Both the position numbers and the translations under genes were made by a program. A stretch of DNA of 64,000 bases, from contig VGHE01000003.1 in assembly GCA_016868315.1 (NCBI GenBank), positions 309,044 through 373,043 on the forward strand, in the 5' to 3' direction. The notes under the pieces were generated by a model, which was not told the origin of the DNA, did not search any database, and saw nothing but the letters and a program-made list of their open reading frames with translations. The DNA comes from Betaproteobacteria bacterium (GTDB taxonomy: Bacteria > Bdellovibrionota_B > Oligoflexia > Silvanigrellales > Silvanigrellaceae). Below, piece after piece: positions 36,052-45,756 of this stretch (positions are counted from its first letter, which is position 1; each line of letters begins with the position of its first letter).

Positions 36052-38997
36052 ATGTTCAAGTCGTTCCATGCGCAAGGCTTTCTGCTCGCTGAACACGCAG
36101 TATACGAAAACCTTGCGCGGGAACTCCTCGATGGGCTTGAACAGCAACGCCCACAGCGCTGGACAATCGTCTGCGAGCGCAAGGAAGATCTTCTTTCGAT
36201 CCGCACCCAAATATTTAGCCTACTCAGAAAAATCCAAGGTGAGCGAACCTCTGGCATGCAAAGCATTGAGGCGTGGGCGGGCGTGAGCCTGTACACTCCC
36301 GACACTTTGGTGCGTAACTTCGCACTCACACTATCTCACAACAGCATCCAACAGCTCGGTGCTGAAGCGCACCGGCTGCTCAATTCACCTTTCCTCGATA
36401 TCGTTGAACAAGAACGACTCACACGAATTCTATTGCTTCAGCTTGGCTACAGCGGGAGTGACGTCGCTCCTTTGGCAAAACAAATTCTGACACTTGCGGA
36501 TACTGAATTGCCCCGCGATGAAAATTTTCTTTCCATTCTGCTCGAGGTGCAGCAGTCAGCTAGCACAATAAAAACGCTTGCCGAGATCCCTGATATTTCC
36601 CTGCGCACAATCTGTGTTGCATATCAGCTTCTCCAGAAAATAAATTCTCACTTCTGTCGACTTCAATCTTTTGTTCGCGAATATTGGCTACCGCATTTTC
36701 CTGGCCAGCTCCGTGCTATTCTGGAGAGCGACTCGGGTTTTGAAAATTTTGTTTTACCACGCAGGTTTCTTTCCGAATCACTCTTGTGGGTCGCAGCACC
36801 TGAATACACGCGCGAAGAGCAACAGGGGAGCAGTCTAAACACCTACCGTCCGGGTAACTTCCAGGCACATTGGGTAGACGCCCTCCGCGAGAATCTCTTT
36901 AACGCGCGTGAGCTTATGCAAAATGCAAAGAATCACCGCGCGGCACAGACTTGGTGGGCACGCACAATCATTCCAACTGAAGTTCTAACGCCAGCAGCCC
37001 GGAGTGCTGAAGTTCAAATTCTCGGCACGCACGCAGCGCTTGAATCCCAGATCGATAGTCTTGAGCAGAGCTCGCAAGGGCATGTTCAATTTCTCTTGGG
37101 TGACACCGACTCCAAAGCGTGGAATGTCAACAACTCAGACGGTGCAGGAACACATTCACTGACTCCACATGATTTCGCCGTACACCTCGAACGCCTTGCT
37201 GCAGCCAAAAACCATCCACAGTCCGACTCTCAGCAAGCAAGTTCTGAATCTGCCCGCGAGGATGAATCCCAGTGGAGCAACCCCGCAGCGCAGCGCGTCG
37301 CTGATCTGCACCAAGAGTTCAAAAAAGACTGGAATCGGCTGGAAGATTTTATTCCACTGGTGCAGGAAGCTCTCGTTCGCTACGAACTGAGTCCAGCGAT
37401 CAGAAAGCAGGGTATTTCCCAGGACCTTCTGCTGCATCGTTTTTTCGATTCAGACGTGTTCAACATCGGACAGCCAGGAAAGCCAGCATTGCTGCCTCCA
37501 GCACTATCACTGCTTCCTGGCCTCAAAACAGCCGATAAATTTGTCGTTGTCGGTGCGCCACACTCGCCAACCACTCCAAGCTTCCACCTGCGCATTCTTA
37601 ATGCCGTCTTCCATGCGCTACGAAGCAAACAAATAGCCATCGAGCCGATTGCATCTGAGCAATCGTACCGCGGTTACTGGCAGGCATTTTTGCGCAGAAC
37701 ACAAAAAATAACGTTTGTTTTACGCGACCTTCAGGAGTTCGAAAACTTTCCAGCCTACTCCAAAGACTGGTGCAAAACACCTGTGCTTTGGCAAAATTTA
37801 TCTCGCCCCAAGCACGAGGTACCCGCATTTCGAAGCTGGCTCAACGCCCCCTGTGCAATTGAAGACAAACATTGGTCGCGCCTGCTTGAGGGCAATTCTG
37901 TCAACGGAAGCATACGGATGGCTGTAACCGCCTTCGCTGACTACATCGAATGCCCGCTGAGGCATTACTGGACAAAACTCCACCCCATTGAGGCAACAGA
38001 GCTCACGCCGCTTCGCCCTGATCGCCTCGCGCTCGGCCACCGCGTTCATGCTTTGGCGGAAAATTTTTTGCGCACGGTTCGACATGTTTCATTGCTCGAA
38101 TCCGATCCTAAGCAGCAAAATGATCTCTGGCTAAATATTTTCTCTGCCGTCGACGAACACTTTTTGAACTCAGACGCGTTTCTCTTCACCCATCCCGAGC
38201 ACTGGACGAAGGCTTTTTTAAAAGCCATGACGTCTTGTCATTTGAATCAAACTCAAATGATACATATGGAAAGGATGGCTCACGAACTGAAGTCATTTAT
38301 GTTCGGCTCGACGAGCGAAACGCAGCATCACTTGAAATCTTCATCAGCTGATGCCAATCTCAAAAACCAACTCACACGCGAAAGTGTGCGGCGAGCGATG
38401 AAAAAGCTGGTGCAGTGCGAACGGCAGATGGCAGCCGAGCAGAACGACACCGGCAGCGAGTCAATTCAGTTGCGCATCCGTGCCGCTTTCCTGGAACAGC
38501 CTGTGCTTCTACCACTCAACAACACCATCACACTTTCAGGGCGAATCGACCGTGTGGATTCGCACCCCGACGGTGATTTCATAATCGACTACAAGACGTC
38601 CAAAGTTCCAAAAAACGACACAGATCTTGTCATCCTCCCATCACAGATGAACTCAACCAACAAATTGAGCGTTCAGGGGGCAGTCTACAGCCTCGCGTGG
38701 GCGCTCCAGCAGGGAGAAAACGATTTCGGCCGAACTCGCGGAGTACGACGATTCAGCCTGATGCGTCTCAAAACCCTCGATCTCACGCGCAATCCAGAAC
38801 TCAGCTTCGATTTTTCCGAGCCACTGCAGAAGTCATCTGAAGGTTTCGAGCAGCTTCAATCAGAGTACCTGCGCTTCGCCGACCAGCTTTCCAAGGGTGT
38901 TTTTCCCGCTCAACCCCTGCTCAAAGATACCTGCAAGAGCTGCGCATTGAACTCGTTTTGTCCTACTGCGGAGCTCAATTTGGGAGGTCAAGCGTGA
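36052..38997 (+). CDS. AddB-like PD-(D/E)XK nuclease with Fe-S cluster
   Basis: A 981-residue protein that probably pairs with the following helicase in double-strand-break end resection. The C-terminal RecB-type nuclease has GRIDRVDS and IIDYKTSK (D846, K848). Cysteines C634 (YIECPLRHY), C961, C964 and C970 (CKSCALNSFC) match the split four-Cys Fe-S cluster of AddB. The N-terminal two thirds resemble inactive helicase domains, and no intact Walker A is visible. ATG 36052 comes directly after the fadD stop, and its own stop overlaps the next start (GTGA). Confidence 0.85.
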   Translation: MFKSFHAQGFLLAEHAVYENLARELLDGLEQQRPQRWTIVCERKEDLLSIRTQIFSLLRKIQGERTSGMQSIEAWAGVSLYTPDTLVRNFALTLSHNSIQQLGAEAHRLLNSPFLDIVEQERLTRILLLQLGYSGSDVAPLAKQILTLADTELPRDENFLSILLEVQQSASTIKTLAEIPDISLRTICVAYQLLQKINSHFCRLQSFVREYWLPHFPGQLRAILESDSGFENFVLPRRFLSESLLWVAAPEYTREEQQGSSLNTYRPGNFQAHWVDALRENLFNARELMQNAKNHRAAQTWWARTIIPTEVLTPAARSAEVQILGTHAALESQIDSLEQSSQGHVQFLLGDTDSKAWNVNNSDGAGTHSLTPHDFAVHLERLAAAKNHPQSDSQQASSESAREDESQWSNPAAQRVADLHQEFKKDWNRLEDFIPLVQEALVRYELSPAIRKQGISQDLLLHRFFDSDVFNIGQPGKPALLPPALSLLPGLKTADKFVVVGAPHSPTTPSFHLRILNAVFHALRSKQIAIEPIASEQSYRGYWQAFLRRTQKITFVLRDLQEFENFPAYSKDWCKTPVLWQNLSRPKHEVPAFRSWLNAPCAIEDKHWSRLLEGNSVNGSIRMAVTAFADYIECPLRHYWTKLHPIEATELTPLRPDRLALGHRVHALAENFLRTVRHVSLLESDPKQQNDLWLNIFSAVDEHFLNSDAFLFTHPEHWTKAFLKAMTSCHLNQTQMIHMERMAHELKSFMFGSTSETQHHLKSSSADANLKNQLTRESVRRAMKKLVQCERQMAAEQNDTGSESIQLRIRAAFLEQPVLLPLNNTITLSGRIDRVDSHPDGDFIIDYKTSKVPKNDTDLVILPSQMNSTNKLSVQGAVYSLAWALQQGENDFGRTRGVRRFSLMRLKTLDLTRNPELSFDFSEPLQKSSEGFEQLQSEYLRFADQLSKGVFPAQPLLKDTCKSCALNSFCPTAELNLGGQA

Positions 38998-41900
38998 GTG
39001 CACCACGACTGACCGAAAGCCAACAAGAGGCTGTGTTTTTTCCACTTGTGCCAGCAACAGGCGAGAATCGTCCGGTCCCTTTCCGTCATCTTGTCATCGA
39101 GGCCGGTGCGGGTGCAGGTAAAACGACGCTTCTCACTGAGCGCGTCCATTGGCGGCTGAATGCCGCTCCACGTGGATTTAGAATTGAACCTCAGGATCTC
39201 ATTCTTGTCACTTTTTCACGTGCAGCCGACGAGGAACTGCGTTCGCGCGTTGAGAAACGCATTACCAAATCGGGGTTGCCACAGGAAACAAGCGAACGCA
39301 TCCTCGGACGTCTGCATATTTCAACCATCGATAGTTTATTTATGCAGCTATCGAACAACCTTTTCCCCACATGGTGGGAGGACAAGCGCAGCTCTTTACC
39401 CGCGCATCTCATTGAGGACTGGGGACTCACGCAACAACTCTTCCCTCCCCCAGTCACTTTGGTCTCTGAAGACGAATTACATGCTGAACTTGCAGAGAGC
39501 CTCATACGCGCTCTGAATACAGCTGCTCAGGATCCGGAAAAGGAAATTGCACTGCTCGATTTTATCCTCGCTGGAGCCTTCGAAGGGCAATTTTTTGCAT
39601 CAACTTCGCAGTCTGGCAATCGCCACCAGAGCCTCACGCGCATTCTCTCAGCCATGCTGCATGAGAATTTATTACGGGAAGATGCACCACCGTTGCAGTT
39701 CGCTTTGGAAAAAATTCATCCGTCATCACTTACTGCACTGGAGTCATTAAAGAAATTGGCTCGGGCTCATTTTCAGCGGCGCCTGATGCAAGGACGTATG
39801 ACCCACAATGACCGCATGCTTTTCCTGCACCATCTGCTCGTTGCACAGGACACACTGAATTCTGATTCATTTTTTAAAGTCCAAACAAAACCATACTTGC
39901 CGGTTCAGTGCAAAGAATTGATCGTCGACGAATACCAAGACACCAACGAAATCCAACACAATATCCTTACCTCTTTGCTGCACCCGGCAGAAGGCCGGAT
40001 GGTTGTTGTGGGCGATCCTAAGCAAAGTATTTATGGCTTCCGCAGTGCTCATGTCGGCGTTTTTCAACGCCTAAAGATCGATCCGAATTGGAGATTGATT
40101 GAACTCACTCAGAACTTTCGATCACATCCAGATCTGCTTCCGTGGATCAACTATCTTTCTGACCTTAGTTTTTCATATAAAAACAATAAAATTCCGGAAC
40201 AATTCCTTGGAACAACCTTTTCATTGGCAGCGCAGCAAACATTCGTTGCTTCTCGGGCTCTCGATGCAGGACGTCCAGCAGACGTGTCGCACGACAACAC
40301 ACAGTATCCGCGAGTTCTGCTGCTGGGAGCGTCCCTCTCCAAAGATAGATGCACATCTGGAGCAATAGAGCCTGGGCACGATCAGCACAGTTTCACATGC
40401 TGGGCATTGGCTCGCGAACTACGCATCCTCATCGAGCAAAAGCACTTTACATGGAAGGACATTGTGGTGCTTTGCGAAACCAACGATTCGGCGCTCAAAA
40501 CCCACCAACAATTTCAGAAACTAGGACTCCCTTCGGTCGCCAAAACCACGCGTTTTGCCGAGAGCGAAGCTGCCTTTCGGATGCGCTGCGAAAACTTAGG
40601 CCTTCTGCTTGCAAAGTGGATCTGTGAGCCGCTCGATATTCTTGAGTTTGCTCAACTCATCTGGGCAGGCTGGATTGAACTCACCCTCTCTGAAGCATCA
40701 AATCTTTTATCTGCGGCAAGCCGGGGAAAATTGGGAAGAGAATTTGTCCGAACATCGATCACACCCGATGCTCACGCCGCCCCTGGAGAGCCTCCTCCTG
40801 TTTTGCCGAACGCTTGGTCTGCTCTTCAAACACATCTGTCATCTTGCCGTGCACTCGCTCAGAAACATTTTTTCTCTGCCTGGCAAGTGCTGCGCTGGGG
40901 CTTGGACGGGCACGGCACGGCAGTGCGCAAAGACATGAACGTTGAGATGGAGAACGTCGCCATCGCGCTGCACCATACTTTGGAAATCTGGTCGGTGCGC
41001 AAAGATCTGGAGCAGGCCGCATCTGTGCTGCAAACTCGGTGCAACCAGGGCTCACAAATCAACATCAGTGCAACATCCGAGCTTTCAATCGGAGTTTGGC
41101 CACAGGAACTTCTCCAAAACCGGATGCGCCAATTGCGCCTTAAATCAGTACAAGGCGATCCAAATGCAGATGCTATTTCGGTGTGTACAATTCACGGTGC
41201 AAAAGGCTTGGAATGGCCTGTTGTGGTTTTTTGGCCGAGCAGCAAGAGAGAACGTGCTCCCGAAAATTTTGTAATGAAAAGCGGCGCGGATGCAACCCAA
41301 ATCAAATGGCTGGCAGAGGATACCCAATCAGCTTCTCTTTTACATTGGATTGCCAACCCGAACCCGCCAAAAGACATTGTGTCGATTGCCGTGCAGGGAA
41401 GTTCGGGCGAGCAGGCCGTGCGCTGGAGTGCAGACTTGCAAGATAGACTCGAGCAGGACTTCGAACGGCAGCGTGTGTTTTATACAGCCTACACACGTGC
41501 ACGGGAAATGTTGATCTTGGTCTCACCCGCAACGAGTGGTCGTGCACAAAAGAATCTTCGAGATAAACTCTCTACTTTAAAAGTGGGTGACGAGTTCGAC
41601 CCACTCAAGCTTAAACTCAATTCTCTCGAATCCACCATCATGGCTCTTTTCGCAGACACGTTTTTTGACCTGCGAAAAGAAGAAAAACGCGGCAGCCGTC
41701 CCAAAACACCCTGGCTGGGGCGGGCACAGGATGCGACAGTCCGTCACCAGGATTGGCAGGGTATCCTTGCTCTGCGTGACTATGGGCCTGACTGGCTTTC
41801 CGACGTACCGTTGGATGCTGGCCCACTGGAATTGCAGGAGACCACAAACCCTTACCATCTCGATCAAAATTGGCGCGAGAATTGGGCCGAAAGCCGCTTC

Positions 41901-42668
41901 ACTCGTGCGCGCTCAACTCCGTGGCAGAGGCAGACCAACTCAGCGGAGCAGCCTCCGGCCGAATTACAAAACCCAGCAGTTAGAACACTCAAAAGCAATC
42001 AAGATTATGAAAAAACGGGCGAATCGAGCGTGGAAAGAGGGGCGGATAATATCGCACCGAACGAAGCCGGGCTCCGGTTCCATGCACTGATGGAACATGG
42101 TGGCACTGCTCTTCCCTCGGAGCGGAACTTTCTCTCCAAACTTTTTTCACGCATGATTGTGCGGGAACATGAACTCGAACTCTGGGGAGCGTTCGACACA
42201 AATGAAAGCGAGCCACGAGTTGCGCACGGACTCTACCGCACACAGCGGCGTATTCTTGATTTATTCTGTGTTCTACCAGCCTCAAAGTGGCCAAAAGAAT
42301 TGTGGCAGATTCCCTGCCTTCAGCCGGAACAGCAGGCCTCTTTGAGTCTGCAGAAAGTTTTGGAAGATCCACTGAAATTTGATCCCCACCTCCATCTGGT
42401 TATCGACTTCAAGACAGGCCGGTTCGATCCCGAACACCTTCAGCAAATGCGCCAGTACCTGAAGTGGATCAAACACATCCTTGCCACCCAGCCGGCGCTG
42501 CTTGTCAGTGATTTGTCTGGGGCGACACTGTTTGCAGGGAGCGACAAACCGTTAGTGGGCATTTTGTATTACACCTCGGCAAACTTCGCCGAGAATCACT
42601 CCTTCTTTGCCTCCTGCAGTGTCCAGGTCGACAAAAACACGTCACTTCTTTTTGTCAGCGCTGAATAA
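38994..42668 (+). CDS. AddA-like UvrD/Rep helicase-nuclease
   Basis: A 1224-residue superfamily 1 helicase. Walker A is GAGAGKTT (K43), Walker B is DEYQDTNEIQ, and motif III includes VVGDPKQSIYGFRSA. Later motifs are ISVCTIHGAKGLEWPVVV and YTAYTRAREML. The C-terminal domain has VIDFKTG and QMRQYLKW, a RecB-type nuclease. It should unwind and trim broken DNA ends with the AddB-like partner. The GTG start at 38994 overlaps the partner's TGA and has GGGAGG upstream. This domain set matches AddA rather than RecB, and no RecC or RecD gene is present. Confidence 0.9.
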   Translation: MSAPRLTESQQEAVFFPLVPATGENRPVPFRHLVIEAGAGAGKTTLLTERVHWRLNAAPRGFRIEPQDLILVTFSRAADEELRSRVEKRITKSGLPQETSERILGRLHISTIDSLFMQLSNNLFPTWWEDKRSSLPAHLIEDWGLTQQLFPPPVTLVSEDELHAELAESLIRALNTAAQDPEKEIALLDFILAGAFEGQFFASTSQSGNRHQSLTRILSAMLHENLLREDAPPLQFALEKIHPSSLTALESLKKLARAHFQRRLMQGRMTHNDRMLFLHHLLVAQDTLNSDSFFKVQTKPYLPVQCKELIVDEYQDTNEIQHNILTSLLHPAEGRMVVVGDPKQSIYGFRSAHVGVFQRLKIDPNWRLIELTQNFRSHPDLLPWINYLSDLSFSYKNNKIPEQFLGTTFSLAAQQTFVASRALDAGRPADVSHDNTQYPRVLLLGASLSKDRCTSGAIEPGHDQHSFTCWALARELRILIEQKHFTWKDIVVLCETNDSALKTHQQFQKLGLPSVAKTTRFAESEAAFRMRCENLGLLLAKWICEPLDILEFAQLIWAGWIELTLSEASNLLSAASRGKLGREFVRTSITPDAHAAPGEPPPVLPNAWSALQTHLSSCRALAQKHFFSAWQVLRWGLDGHGTAVRKDMNVEMENVAIALHHTLEIWSVRKDLEQAASVLQTRCNQGSQINISATSELSIGVWPQELLQNRMRQLRLKSVQGDPNADAISVCTIHGAKGLEWPVVVFWPSSKRERAPENFVMKSGADATQIKWLAEDTQSASLLHWIANPNPPKDIVSIAVQGSSGEQAVRWSADLQDRLEQDFERQRVFYTAYTRAREMLILVSPATSGRAQKNLRDKLSTLKVGDEFDPLKLKLNSLESTIMALFADTFFDLRKEEKRGSRPKTPWLGRAQDATVRHQDWQGILALRDYGPDWLSDVPLDAGPLELQETTNPYHLDQNWRENWAESRFTRARSTPWQRQTNSAEQPPAELQNPAVRTLKSNQDYEKTGESSVERGADNIAPNEAGLRFHALMEHGGTALPSERNFLSKLFSRMIVREHELELWGAFDTNESEPRVAHGLYRTQRRILDLFCVLPASKWPKELWQIPCLQPEQQASLSLQKVLEDPLKFDPHLHLVIDFKTGRFDPEHLQQMRQYLKWIKHILATQPALLVSDLSGATLFAGSDKPLVGILYYTSANFAENHSFFASCSVQVDKNTSLLFVSAE

Positions 42669-42739
42669 TTCCATCTTCTGCCGAAACGCCATCGAATAAA
42701 TAATTGTGGGTGGAACAGACCCCACAGATGGGATGGAAG

Positions 42740-44485
42740 ATGTTGTCTCGCTTGAAAACGAGCTTGCTCTTGGCAACTGCACTCATTGGTACCGCTGATG
42801 CGAGCGAACCCTTGCCGCAGCGGTATACGAAAGATGCATCTCAATTCTGTTTCCCCAAACTCAGCGCCGATGATCAGGTAAAGTACTATTCACGCATTAT
42901 GAATATCGGTGCGAGTTACACACATGGCTGCATGGGTTGCGATCAGAACGACAACCTCCGAGCATACACAGACCTAACGGGGGACAACCTCTGGTTCCGC
43001 AGAAACTATCTGCTCCACTTTCTTTCCGAAGTGCAGTGGAAGAAACCCGATTACGGCAAGGCCGACAAGATTGCTATCCTCGAAAATGACCCTAAGAACC
43101 GACCAAAGGGGTTGATTCCGGCTTGGTCTCTCAAGCGCGATGGCTATACCGGCGAATGGCTCTACGACCCGAAGCGTGACGTAGCAAACCTCACCGATCC
43201 TGAGTTCTCCGAGTGGATGAAAAAGAACACACACTATGGCGAATCGATTGCGCTGGTGGGCGGCATCGAAAATGTGCGTGACCTCAGCAAACCTCGCAAT
43301 ACAGCGCGCAAAGGTATCCTGTTTCAAACCCTACAGAGCAATCTTCCTCAAGATCCGAATGCGCCTCGTGTGATCGACCTTGCTATAGACGGCGGTCGTA
43401 TGCACGATTTCTTTGCCGCATACGTGAGTCCCTCCATCATTGAACCCTTACAGCGTTCGAAATGGACGGATCCTGTGCTGCGGCGCCGCGCTATCACAGA
43501 GGCTGTAAAATATGTAAAAACAATCAATCCAAGTATTATCATGGGCATCGACATGATGTTCTGGGATTCGGTTTCTCAGGCCATGGCCTACATGCGCCAA
43601 AGCAAACCGAAAAGCTTTATTGTCCGCACGGTGCTGAACTTCCTGGCACTAACCGACAAAAACGGAATGACCTTTGACGAAACCCGTCGCTTCAACGTTT
43701 CGGAGGACTTTTTCAAAGTTCTCGAAGGCATTTCACAAGAGAACGAGCATGGACCGGCCATCCCCGTGTTGTTTGCAAGATTGGTCAACAATCCACTCGA
43801 GGTTTTTGCCAAGAACAACTACGAGCCTGTGTTAGGTGCCGTATTCGGACAATACTTCGAGACGCTCACTGGTCTCAATTTCGCACAACAGCTCGCCATA
43901 TGGCTCCGACGCATTTCATACGCAGACAACGCAAACGTTCAGCTCACAGCAATCGAGCCTGGATGGAATCCAAATCACTCTCTTGGAACATTCGCATCGC
44001 AACGTGTAGAACGCACCGGTGGGTACTACGACGAAGAAACCGAGACCTACTATAGCACCGCAGAAGTTGAAGAAGCTCGCGCATCATACGAAGAGTTTGA
44101 ACGTTCCCTAAACACCGCTCTAAACGAGCAAGGGCTGCTTTCGCGCTCGCCCTCAACCAGTAAGTCTCAGGAAGATGCGACCATGCGTGCCAAAAAGCTG
44201 AATGCACTGGTCAGTGGGCTTGCAAATTGGCTCGTGATGAAGGCAATTAAAGATCTTCCTCTGCTTATGACATCGCTCGAGAAAGCAATGCAATATCAAA
44301 ATCGTGGAACACGTGCATTCACCTCCCTGCAGACCAACAACACACATATCGTCAACGTCGATAAATTTTTCGAACACTTCCCGATTTTTATCAAACCTGA
44401 AATCATGCACCCCTCAGTGTTTGGAGCTCGTCAGATGGCAGGCATGATCAACAAAGCAGTTTGTCATAGCGTGGGTGCACAATGA
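42740..44485 (+). CDS. Exported SGNH-hydrolase-like protein
   Basis: A 581-residue exported protein with a signal peptide (residues 1-20, ending GTADAS). Near the N-terminus NIGASYTHGCMGC (S59) resembles block I of GDSL/SGNH esterases. IIMGIDMMFWDS in the middle could be block III-like, but a clear DxxH block V is not obvious. Residues about 420-470 are Glu/Ser-rich. The C-terminal part is helical and ends with a Cys. The start is uncertain: ATG 42740 opens the signal peptide, with in-frame ATG 42728 and TTG 42704 further out. Its stop overlaps the next gene's start (ATGA). The substrate is unknown. Confidence 0.65.
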   Translation: MLSRLKTSLLLATALIGTADASEPLPQRYTKDASQFCFPKLSADDQVKYYSRIMNIGASYTHGCMGCDQNDNLRAYTDLTGDNLWFRRNYLLHFLSEVQWKKPDYGKADKIAILENDPKNRPKGLIPAWSLKRDGYTGEWLYDPKRDVANLTDPEFSEWMKKNTHYGESIALVGGIENVRDLSKPRNTARKGILFQTLQSNLPQDPNAPRVIDLAIDGGRMHDFFAAYVSPSIIEPLQRSKWTDPVLRRRAITEAVKYVKTINPSIIMGIDMMFWDSVSQAMAYMRQSKPKSFIVRTVLNFLALTDKNGMTFDETRRFNVSEDFFKVLEGISQENEHGPAIPVLFARLVNNPLEVFAKNNYEPVLGAVFGQYFETLTGLNFAQQLAIWLRRISYADNANVQLTAIEPGWNPNHSLGTFASQRVERTGGYYDEETETYYSTAEVEEARASYEEFERSLNTALNEQGLLSRSPSTSKSQEDATMRAKKLNALVSGLANWLVMKAIKDLPLLMTSLEKAMQYQNRGTRAFTSLQTNNTHIVNVDKFFEHFPIFIKPEIMHPSVFGARQMAGMINKAVCHSVGAQ

Positions 44486-45585
44486 ACACGTCAGGCAAAT
44501 ATATCATCATCGCAGCGACCCTGCTCGGCATTTTCACATCACAAAACGCCGAAGCATTTTTCTCGAAGGAAAAACAAAAGAGGGATTTCAATTCGCACGG
44601 CGAAGCGCTAACGGCTCTGGGGATTGTCGATGTCTACCCTTTCGAGGAAAAGCACCGCGCCTTGCGCTGCACCGCGTTTCACCTTGGTGATGGGTATGTT
44701 GCGACTGCAGGACACTGTTTCCTCGGTGCTCAGGACTGCAACGGAGCTCTCGTACGTTGGCACAACAGCAACGTTACTTCTAAATGCCAAAAGATGCTTT
44801 ACAGCAATGCGAGTGAATCATTCGCACGGGGCAATGAATTCTCGAACGACCTCAGTGTTTTTGAGGTCGATGTGGCACCAGCGCAAAAGTTTTTGGTCAC
44901 TTCAGAGCGTCCCTTTTCAGACACGTTATCTCGCGAGAACGTGCGTCTATTGCGTGCGCAGCTGCGCTCCGGAAAAGTCGAAGCGAGCTACAGCGAAACC
45001 TGTCAGCTTGTCACAGGTCGGATCACCAACATTTTTGGACAGCCAAAAGCGCAAGACACTGCAGTACACACATGTACCTATGGCGATTTTGCAGATGGTT
45101 CTCCGCTCATTGATATCAACACAAAGACACTCCTAGCTCTGCATCAGGGAACAAGTCTTTTGCCTGCGTTCGACTCCACATCCGATGAAACTGCAGCGCT
45201 GAAATCCATTAATTTTGCAAAAACCATCTCCGAACTCGACATCCTGCGCATCATAAACAGCAAAGATGTGCGGCGCACACAAATCCGCATCGGTGGATTT
45301 TCGAGCGAAGTTTTCTCGACCGGCCTCTATGAAAAAATTTCAATGAAAGTCGCTACCCTGAATGCATTTCCAGATTCCGAGACTGTGTCGTTTTCGGCTC
45401 ACAACGGAATCGACTCCCAGCTTGAAATTTCCGGTGCCGATGGTGCCAAAATGATCTTCGCAGGCCCAAGGCGTGCAGGCTATGAGCAGCGCTTTCAGTT
45501 CAAGGCTCCGGTGCAAATTGTGCTGAAGAGTGCCCATACCGGTATTGCCCCCTCGGCCTGGATTGAGAACATTCAGAGCCCCTGA
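44482..45585 (+). CDS. Exported trypsin-like protein, nucleophile apparently replaced
   Basis: A 367-residue exported protein with a signal peptide (about residues 1-24, ending AEA) and a chymotrypsin-fold domain (about 40-265). H78 lies in VATAGHCF and D123 in SNDLSVFEV, both in the expected order. The nucleophile loop reads GDFADGSPLID. Against the family's GDSGSP, the Ser195 position would be Asp (D205), with a Ser at 207 two places later. It may be a pseudoprotease, or use an unusual loop. A C-terminal domain of about 100 residues follows, strand-rich. It is translationally coupled to the SGNH-like gene. Confidence 0.8.
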   Translation: MNTSGKYIIIAATLLGIFTSQNAEAFFSKEKQKRDFNSHGEALTALGIVDVYPFEEKHRALRCTAFHLGDGYVATAGHCFLGAQDCNGALVRWHNSNVTSKCQKMLYSNASESFARGNEFSNDLSVFEVDVAPAQKFLVTSERPFSDTLSRENVRLLRAQLRSGKVEASYSETCQLVTGRITNIFGQPKAQDTAVHTCTYGDFADGSPLIDINTKTLLALHQGTSLLPAFDSTSDETAALKSINFAKTISELDILRIINSKDVRRTQIRIGGFSSEVFSTGLYEKISMKVATLNAFPDSETVSFSAHNGIDSQLEISGADGAKMIFAGPRRAGYEQRFQFKAPVQIVLKSAHTGIAPSAWIENIQSP

Positions 45586-45597
45586 AGTGCGTGGGCT

Positions 45598-45617
45598 TTC
45601 GACAGAGAGCTGTCGAA
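45598..45617 (+). terminator. Hairpin after the trypsin-like gene
   Basis: A perfect 8-bp stem TTCGACAG/CTGTCGAA with an AGAG loop, 12 bases after the stop at 45585. Only CAGTTT follows, so the T-run is poor. It may be a weak terminator or RNA-stability hairpin. Confidence 0.4.
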
Positions 45618-45756
45618 CAGTTTAAAACTCTGAAATCAATGAACAAAATTCAACTTGTGTTTGCCTGTAGTTTTCAGGACAACCGCCGCTGTGCATTGCC
45701 CGTGAGGGAGGACACAGATCCGTTCCTTTGCGGCCGCACAACGAGAGGGCTGTCCA

